A stretch of DNA of 64,000 bases, taken from contig CM061094.1 of the NCBI GenBank assembly GCA_030770545.1, positions 2,341,001-2,405,000 on the forward strand. The letters run 5' to 3'. A model generated the notes under the pieces. The model was not told the origin of the DNA and ran no database searches. It worked only from the letters and a program-made list of their open reading frames with translations. This document shows, in pieces, positions 56,201 through 64,000 of the stretch. The translations under genes and the position numbers were made by a program. This DNA comes from Macropodus opercularis. Its lineage: Eukaryota; Chordata; Actinopteri; Anabantiformes; Osphronemidae. Each line of letters starts with the position of its first letter. Position 1 is the stretch's first letter.

Positions 56201-58984
56201 ACCTGGATGAATATTTCCAGTCAGGATTCAGATCCATCACAGACAGAACCAGCTCTGATTAGAGTCACTAATGATCTTCTCACAGCTTCAGACAATGGTC
56301 TAGTTTCTGTCCTTGTCCTGTTAGATCTTAGTGCAGCATTTGATAGATGACAACATTGTATTACAGAGACTGGAACATAGCGTTGGATTAAAGGCAAAGC
56401 ACTGGGATGGTTTAAGTCTTATCTGTTGAACAGATTCCAATTTGTTCATGTTCATAATCAATCTTCCATCCACACAAGAATTAGCTTAGTTGTTCCACAG
56501 GGTTCCACCAAATGATCAAACTTCAAACTTGTTTAAAAAACATGAAATCCTGGATGTCCCATAACTCCCTAAATTCGGATAAAAGGTTAGGTTGGTACTA
56601 AAAACCACAGAGACTCATTATTGTATCAGATGGTTTCTCTGGATGACATAACGTTAGCTTCAGATTCTACTGTAGGAACCTTGGTGTCATCTTTGACCCA
56701 GTTCTCTCCTTTACATCCTACATTATAGCATCTCTAAACCTCCTACTTCCACCTGAGGAATGTTGCTAAAATGAGGAGCATCCTGTCACAGAGTGATGCT
56801 GAAACATGAATCCCTGCATTAGTTCCTCCAGGCTGGACGACTGTGTCTCCCTGCTCATAGTTTGAACCAATGACTCTGTAAAAAGCCTTCAGTTAATTCA
56901 GATGCTGCAGCCAGAGTCTGACTGGACTCAGGAAGAGACGTCACATTTCTCCTACATTAGCTTCTCTGTCCTGCTCTTCATAATAAAGCTCCATCTTGTC
57001 TTAGGCCTCATGGCTCCTTCTGCTCCAACAGAACCTTGCTTCTCAGAGCTGGTCTACTGGTGGTTCCTAGAGTTTCTACCTGTAGAACGGGAGGCAGAGC
57101 CTTTAGCTCCAAGCTCCTCTATGTGGAACCAGCTTCCAGTTCAGGTTCTAGCAGCAGACGCCCTCTCTGCTTTAAACTAGGCTGAAACCTTCCTTTCTGA
57201 CAAAGCTGATGGTTCCAGATGGTTCTGGTTTCTCTGATCCATCTCTTAGTTCAGCTGCTACAGGCTTAGATGCTGGAACCTCCTTCATTCACTGAGCTCC
57301 TCTGGTTTTCTATCTATTCCATCCACTAACATGCCTCCATGTCCACATGTGACTAACTTTGTCTCTGTTCTCTCCTAGTTGTGTTTCTCTCTTTCTGTCT
57401 TTCTCTCTATTCTCATCTCCAGGTATCGTCAGACTCAGAGTCGTGTGTCTCCAGTGTTCAGCTGCTGGTCCAACCATCCTGCCTGTGTCTGTTGCTGCTT
57501 GTTTTGTTGTGGTTGTGTTCTTTTCTCTCTTCTCTATCCCTTCACCCCAACCAGTCAAGGCAGATGTTCTCCCACACTGATCCTGGGTCTGCTGGAGGTT
57601 TCTTCCTCTATAGAGGGAGTTTTTGCCACTGTTGCTATTAAAATTTACAATTTATTGATTGGCTCCAATTCAAAGCTGCTCCATGTGGGATTTGTTGGGT
57701 TTAGTGGTGTCAGGTCTTGTGCCTTGAGATAACTGATGTTGTGAGTTGGTGCTATATAAATAAAGTTGAACTGAACTTTGCATAACTATAGAAACACCTC
57801 CATGCTTTAATGTAGTAATGGTGTTATTTGGGTAGTCAGCTGGATTTAAACCACACACACTGTAGCTTTTGCTGTTGAGACCAATAATTCAAATTTAGTC
57901 TCATCTGACGGTAATTTGGCATCAAAAGCAAAAGACAGTCATGACGGCTCGCAGCCTTACTTGAGGAGCAGCTTTTCCCTGGCAACCCTCCACATAAGCC
58001 ACATCAGTATATTAGTATATTTTTGCCAGATGAACAAAGACCAATCTTCATAATCGTCATAAATTCCTGCAGCTGCTTGTGAGCTGCTCTGGCCTCTCTG
58101 GCCAGTTTCCTTCTGGCTCTTTCATCCAGTCCAGAGCCCTGCCCTGATCCAGGAGGGTCTGTGTTCCGCCAACCTTCCACTTATAGCAGACTGTGCTTCA
58201 AGGTGATGTTAAAGCCTTTGAAACATGTTTGTATTCAGCTCATGACTTTTGCCTGTCCACAACTTTATCCTGTTGTTTATTTGACAGCCAGTGAGTGTGA
58301 GTCTATTATTTTAGAGAAGGATGATTATTTACTACAATGCAAAGGAATGTTTCCACCCAGACACTGGCAGCACTAACTCACTAGTACAGTGCCAGAGTCT
58401 AATTGAAACGCTTTCATTTGAGGAGCATTGTCATCAGCCCATACAGACCCGATAGTAGTAGAACTGCAACGTGTAATAAACAATTCCACCGTGCGGACCC
58501 GCTGAGATCCATTTAGGTAAATGACTGTTATCAGCGAAGCCAGATGTTGTTGAACTTGCTTAGTGGTCGTGGTTTGATGTAAGACTGTACTGTGTGTGAC
58601 CACACAAAGAACATTCATCTGTTCAACATCCCAGCACATAGAAACAAGGTGAAGTCGCACACGGTGTGAATTCCGAATAAGAAATTCCTTCCATGTTCTC
58701 CACACACACACGCAGGGAGGGCTCTGAAGCCTGTTTCTTTAATGTGCTAACAGCAGCGCTCATTAGAGAATCATTATCACACAGACAGACAGGGTCGCTC
58801 ACACACTGGGACACACACACACACACACACTGCACTGGCCTGAAGCCTGTGCAGTGTGTGTGTGTGTACATTGGTAGCAGGAGTGTGTTGATATACAGTC
58901 GCACTGTCTGCAGACACAGGTTCTCTCATTATCTGAGAAACAGGAACTCAGAGACAGAGCAGCAGCCTGCACCGTACCCACCTG

Positions 58985-59018
<34 letters not shown>

Positions 59019-62000
59019 TAACCCAGTATGTGGTCCGCACACATTTCGGCTGTGGCTGTCACATCTCATTATCTGTTACTCCTTCCTATGTTCCATGCTT
59101 CTTTGAACTCACTGTAATATGAAACAAGAAAAGGCTTTGCAATCATTTCCTTAGAGAAACAAAAGGGCTCTGGCACACAGCACACAGATGAGTGCAGTCC
59201 TTTGTGTGTTTTGCTGGTGTATTTGTTCTGCACAGGGTGACAGGGTACAATTAGGGACAAAAAGCATGGTGGGAACATAATGGTATCCTGCTACTACACT
59301 CTCACCAGATTAAAGCAGTGGATGTACCACTGGGTATGTCCTAGTTGTTAAAAGTTTGTGAGTGTCACACATCTGTATTTTTGACATCTGACTTCAGGGG
59401 AACTGAATCCCAAGCCTTAGTTATTAGCCCATCACCCAGTCACAAACATGCAAAACAGCAGCGCACAGTGTTTTCCTCAGCTGCACAGCCGTGTGTTTAT
59501 TACGGGATCCTTCCAGGCTTAACGGGATCCTGCTGCTGCACCCGTGGGCTAAACTCACTGTAAGCAACATTACGGCTCAAAGGCAAGGGCTTCTCTCGTG
59601 CCTGGCACCACAAGGTGACGGCTTCAGATGCAAGAGCAGCAGTGATTACACATTCAGCTATGATTTCAATGGTTTCTAAGCAGCCAAGGAAATCGCTCAG
59701 GTGGGACGTCAGGAAGGTAAAAGAGTTAAACAAACGGAAGCTCTTCCGAAAGCGAAAGGAAACAGTTTGGAAACCTGTGACAGACAGGTGTAGAGGAACC
59801 AGCACTTGTGTGTCTTCCGCCAGGCTGATGATATGATGTGTGCTCCAGGAGCTGCCAGAACAGGGCTATGATTAGACACTCAAAGAGAGTATTAAAGAAA
59901 ATTCCTTTGCAGAAAAAGCTGTCTCAGGAATTGGAACAGTGAAGGGATTATCTTTTCACATCAGCCAGAGGAAGGAATCTCAAAGCTACACTCAGAACAG
60001 CAGACGCACTGTATTAAAACACAATGACGCTTCCATTCACTTCAGTAAGACCGTTTCACCTTGCTCACATATGAGAGGGCACATTTTGCACATGCAGTAG
60101 TATATGTATATAACCATAATTTATCCACTGAAATGGATAAACAATGTACGGATAAAACAATGAAACACATTATTTGCTTAATACAATTATTTGGATTTCA
60201 TGTGCTATTGTCTCATATATACTGGTTTCAAATACAGTAATCTGCAATTTGCACACACAGCTTCTTCCTGTAAGCTTAGCTGAGATTAGCCAAAGCTACG
60301 TACAAATGATTTCTGGCTCGTAACATGGGAACAACCATCTAAGGGTGCAGAAATAATGGTTATTACTGATGCGTCCATGTCTCTGCGTAGCATGACATCT
60401 ACAAATAAGCCTAAGAGCAGCTCTGTGAGGAGGAGAATACTTTGTTAACACAACCGATGTTCACACGCTAATGTTCAACCGCCATCAGGTCAAAGCTGAC
60501 TTCCCACAGCATCCACAGAAGCTGAAGGTGCTTCTGTATTACGCTGGTGAACCCACTAATGTGTGAAACGCCTGGTCGGTGTCTCAGCTGCACCGAGACG
60601 ACAGAAGTCACTCCAGTCTATCGCCCTCCGTCCTGCCGCTGTGGTCAGGATGCCAGCAGTCTGAGCCAACAGATGCACACACTTCACACTCCATGGAGCT
60701 GCTGAATACAGTAGTTAGATTATGAGAACAATCTGCCCTGACAGGAAATCACCACTGACTGCTGCACTGCTACTGGTCCGCAAATGCATTTATTTAGTGG
60801 TACAGTATGTTTGTTTAAATTGATTATTTTTTTCCATGTCTCAAGTTATGAGGTTGTATAATTAAGTGAGTTTCCTGTGGTTCATCCTTGTGCAGCCCTC
60901 AAGGGGTCAAAATGAAAATAGGATGCGCTCAAAGCTTAAAAACCACACAAGGGTTGGATAAAACCTAGACAGACGATAAATCACAACACGCTTCATCTAC
61001 ATGAACGGTTGGATGAACTTGTTCATCATAGACCCACATGTGTTCATTGCTTGGATGTAAGACCCATGAAGGCTGTTTGATCCAACCCGTTTTGACCCCT
61101 CGAAAGGCAGCGTGAGGATGTGGACCCAGTAAAAAAACTAGAAAAAAATAGATTAGCGTAAAGAAATTGGCATCAAGGTCAGGGTTTGAACAGTCCAGTA
61201 CTGAGTGTTATGAACATAGTGAATCAGTCTAAAGCATATGGACTAGATGCAGAGCTAAGCAAAGCCTCACAACAACAACAAAAAACTGTCCAATGAAGTT
61301 CTCCCTGAACGCTCCAACAACAGGAACACAACGAACTAAGCATAATGCCAGGACGACTCTGATAACACTACACACATCCTAACCATAGCTTCACTATCAG
61401 TCCAGTGAGCAAAATTCAAATCCTAAAACCTATGCTGGTGTCTGAAGGCAGGAAGGCTTCACGGTCAGGTTCAGAGCGAGACAGAGGGACGGCTGGAGAG
61501 GGATCACTGTGGGCAGCAGCACAACCTGGCAGAGGCTGGATGTCACGGTGGGCATATACTGTATGTGTGTCTAAGTCGAAACAGCTGGTCAGAGGAGACA
61601 GCATGATCCAAAGAGTGTGTGTGTGTGTGTGATGAGGAGCGACTGTGGGTGAGTGAGTGAGTGAGTCCTGCACTTACTGGCTAAATTGGAGGGAAAGAAA
61701 AGTAGGAAGACCTGAAATCTGGCAAACATCTTAAGGATGTAAATGAAAAAGAAGCAAAAAAACCAACTATAGTGTAACTGTATAGAACCCCAAGTTGCCC
61801 CCGGTGTGTGAATGAGTGTGTGCTTGTGCGAGCGAATGGCTGAATGAGACGCACTAAACAAGCAACTGATCCTTTGCTCGGGGAGACACCAGAGTTGCTG
61901 GGTCTCGTCCTGACGCAACAAAGGCAGATAAATGCTGTGGGTCAGTGTTGTCACGTACCGCTGCTTTGTCCTGCTGAAGGGCCTGGGAAGCGAAACGCGC

Positions 62001-63757
62001 TACGTGGTTGATGATTGGAGCAAAGTTCGTTGGACCATAGAAACGGATGTGAGGAAGACAGGCAGAGTAGGCCTGTGCGATACCCTCCACACCTAGAGAG
62101 AAAAGAAGAGCTTCAGTAAAAGGAACAAAGATGAGCCACATATAAGAAACAAGACAACCGTGTGCCTTTATCTTATTGAGCAGTTTAGATTTAGGTTCTT
62201 TTAACAGGAAGTAATAAATACATTTTGAACTTGACAAGCGTTATTTTATTTCAAACACATTTTAACACAGAACCAAGGATATATTCTGCTTTTATTGTGG
62301 GTCTCACTTGTGATTTGCACAGTTTTGCAAAAACAACTGTGCATCCGACACACAAAACGTAGAGCACATTAGCAGATCTGCATTCACTATATTAAAGGGT
62401 CCATTAATAAAAGGAGCTTGATCAACTTTCAAACAGTATTAAGGGAATCCAGTAACATTGTGTGTGTGACTTTTGAGCCATCGCACAGCACTGACAGCAA
62501 CCTTCAAGCCACTGTGAAGAACAGAGCTAACTGGTTATGAGTGTACTTCCATCCGTTCTGAGAGATTGGGAAAAATAAACAGCAGCAATTTCCCCAATCA
62601 AGAGTATTTACAGTGACAGGTGATGTAACAGTGAGGATCACACTGTCACTTTTAATGTTTTCAAGACAGCAGCCTCCAACTTTTCAACATTTACAAAATG
62701 TAAATACATCGACCAAGTTGGGACAATGTCTAAAATGTGCAAGTCTCAACCCATGTTTTATTCATAATAGAATATGAACAGATGTTGAAAAAGGCTACAA
62801 ATCTAAACTGAAAATGCACTTTGATGACTCCACTATCTACAGTATGTAGCCACATCAAAAGATTCAGAGAATCCGGAGGGATCTGTGTGCAAGGGACACA
62901 GCTGAAGGTCAAACCTGGACGCCCTCAGGCTACATGACAAGAACAAAAAGTCTAACGCATGAAGAACGGGAGGTCTGAAACGCAACCTGAAATCAGTACT
63001 TAGAAAGCAACCCGGCCCCTTGTCAGTGCAAATTATGATCAGCAGGTTCAGTCCCAACGTGTGGCCTTTAATAAGGTGTCTCATTAACAAGGTGTCACAA
63101 GAAAAAGCAACTTTCGCAAGACTTCCAACCTAATTGTTACAAAGCATAGTGATGTGACTGGATAAATAGAAAGAAATCATGCCATCATTAACAGGCCACA
63201 GACAGCTTTCTGACAGAGGAGTGAAGAGGAATATCAGAAAAACACAAGCCTAAGTGGGAAAACAAAAAAAAGGTGATGGGAACAAACATTTTTCAGCCAT
63301 GTGCAACAAAAACAAAAATCATCCTTCTTAATTCAGAAGGTAAGTAACAATCTGACAACGATCCTGTTAATGAACAAAGTGCAAAAGCTTGAATCACAAG
63401 AAAAAATATTCATTAACGTCCTGAAGTTACTCTACCCATTAAGTTAACTTAGTCACGAGAAGCATGAAGGTCATGTTTGACTTGGAAACCAAACAGTTTG
63501 GTGCTGACACCAGTAACCTGGTCTGGGCTTGGCCATAAAATGGCTGCATGCGTGAGGCGCTAAGCAGCAGACGATCTGGTCATGGAGGGGTTCATGCATA
63601 TGTCAGGGAGGACGCACACCTCTCATTCACTAGAAATACTATTAGTGTTATTAATACTACATACCCTACGGAGCAGGGGTATATGTGACAGTGTGCTGCA
63701 CTCACCTGAGCAAAAGGGGTTGGTGGGGTTGAAGTTGATGGCAAATTCATGAGACAC
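52739..63757 (-). CDS. cpne2: Copine-2, 3' end (last four exons in window)
   Basis: Copines are calcium-dependent phospholipid-binding proteins with two C2 domains and a C-terminal A (copine/vWA-like) domain. Exons 5' to 3': 63706-63757, 61959-62092, 53953-54189, 52739-52846, total 531 nt ending in TGA, phases consistent, all GT-AG. They encode the C-terminal half of the A domain: VSHEFAINFNPTNPFCS, GIAQAYSACLPHIRFYGPTNFAPIINHVARFA, LLIITDGVISDMDET, LPMSIIIIGVGNADFAAMEFLDGD and VRDIVQFVPFRDFRN, then the tail LAELPQQVTQYFKQRNLPP. Assignment to CPNE2 rather than another copine rests on the tail and on the neighbouring psme3ip1, which adjoins CPNE2 in human. The C2 domains and start lie beyond the right edge. 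Confidence 0.9.
53249..53282. repeat. (CA)17 microsatellite
   Basis: Uninterrupted CA dinucleotides in the last cpne2 intron. Confidence 0.95.
55250..57775 (+). mobile_element. Decayed L2-like LINE(s) in a cpne2 intron
   Basis: It starts with an L2-type 3' end (GGTAAAGTGCCTTGAGATGAC, 55,290-55,350). A second, longer copy follows: an esterase-like segment FWGKPGLIRRDGVHPTLDG (about 55,485-55,555), RT pieces such as VAVVKPLLKKPAVDP (about 56,060-56,105) and DLSAAFD-like and QRLEHS segments (about 56,320-56,390), then a 3' UTR ending AAATAAAGTTGAACTGAAC at about 57,775. Numerous stops and shifts show it is dead. It lies antisense to cpne2. Confidence 0.75.
57776..61958. other. Remainder of the large cpne2 intron, no gene seen
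   Basis: It contains (AC)n at 58811-58830 and 58987-59014 and a GT run near 61,615-61,631. No exon is supported, and overlapping short frames here come from the dinucleotide repeats. Confidence 0.55.
62093..63705. other. cpne2 intron, no gene seen
   Basis: I see no coding sequence, tandem array or recognisable transposon in this stretch. Confidence 0.5.
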
Positions 63758-64000
63758 CTGAACAGACGAGAGACAAAGACAGTAAACTTCTATATTGTAT
63801 TCATGTACACACTATAGTACTGCTGAGATCAGTGATGGTTTCTTCTCCACGTTCACCCTCCCACCCTCTCTCCTCTCTGTGTACTGCTCTCTCTCCTTTG
63901 TCCTTTTCATCAGCACAGCACCATGGCAACACAGATGGGTTGACAGTTGCGTAATCATGTGAATTTGCATGTTTAATACAGCTTTATCTGTGGTTGTGTG

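Noticed and set aside
58373..59106. Overlapping frames on both strands in the cpne2 intron
   Set aside because: Generated by CA/GT dinucleotide repeats; no homology.

Overview
The window is nuclear DNA from a teleost fish, probably a percomorph. Evidence: small spliced genes with short introns, teleost-type CYP2 cytochrome P450 genes, fish-typical LINE (Rex1/L2-like), Ty3/gypsy, Tc1 and SINE-like repeats, and a convergent psme3ip1 (fam192a) / cpne2 gene pair whose two members are also neighbours on human chromosome 16q13. It is not prokaryotic and has no operons.

Region by region. (1) 1-3,408: a decayed LINE fragment and a non-autonomous LTR element, apparently lying inside intron 2 of a CYP2 gene. 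(2) 3,409-30,874: a tandem CYP2 array on the minus strand. Gene A shows exons 1-2 only (3,601-5,025). Gene B is complete (13,358-21,300). Gene C is complete (26,464-30,816). B and C each assemble into an open 490-codon frame (489 aa) from 11 coding exons with GT-AG junctions. The spacers 3' of C and 3' of B are large segmental duplications of each other that later diverged by transposon insertions and deletions. A relic of a further CYP2 last exon survives at 26,214-26,289. (3) 31,060-31,930: two Tc1/mariner remnants. (4) 32,927-43,226: a 10.3-kb class I (gamma/epsilon-like) endogenous retrovirus inserted into a minus-strand LINE, with a long leader, a frameshifted gag, a nearly intact pol, an env with most of its surface subunit lost, and a 3' LTR lacking U3. 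(5) 45,234-49,415: psme3ip1 (plus strand, 6 coding exons, 280 aa), apparently with a U12-type AT-AC intron. (6) 52,739-63,757: the 3' end of cpne2 (minus strand, four exons; the gene continues beyond the right edge), with an L2-like LINE in a large intron.

Biology: the CYP2 proteins should be endoplasmic-reticulum monooxygenases of the teleost CYP2J/2N/2P/2AD group. PSME3IP1 is a nuclear partner of the PA28-gamma proteasome activator. CPNE2 is a calcium-dependent phospholipid-binding copine. The three units have no obvious functional link. The most unusual signals are the AT-AC intron, the two extra introns in the CYP2 genes, the repeated loss of U3 from 3' LTRs exactly at the polypurine tract, a solo LTR whose empty site survives in the paralogous block, and several short perfect hairpins.
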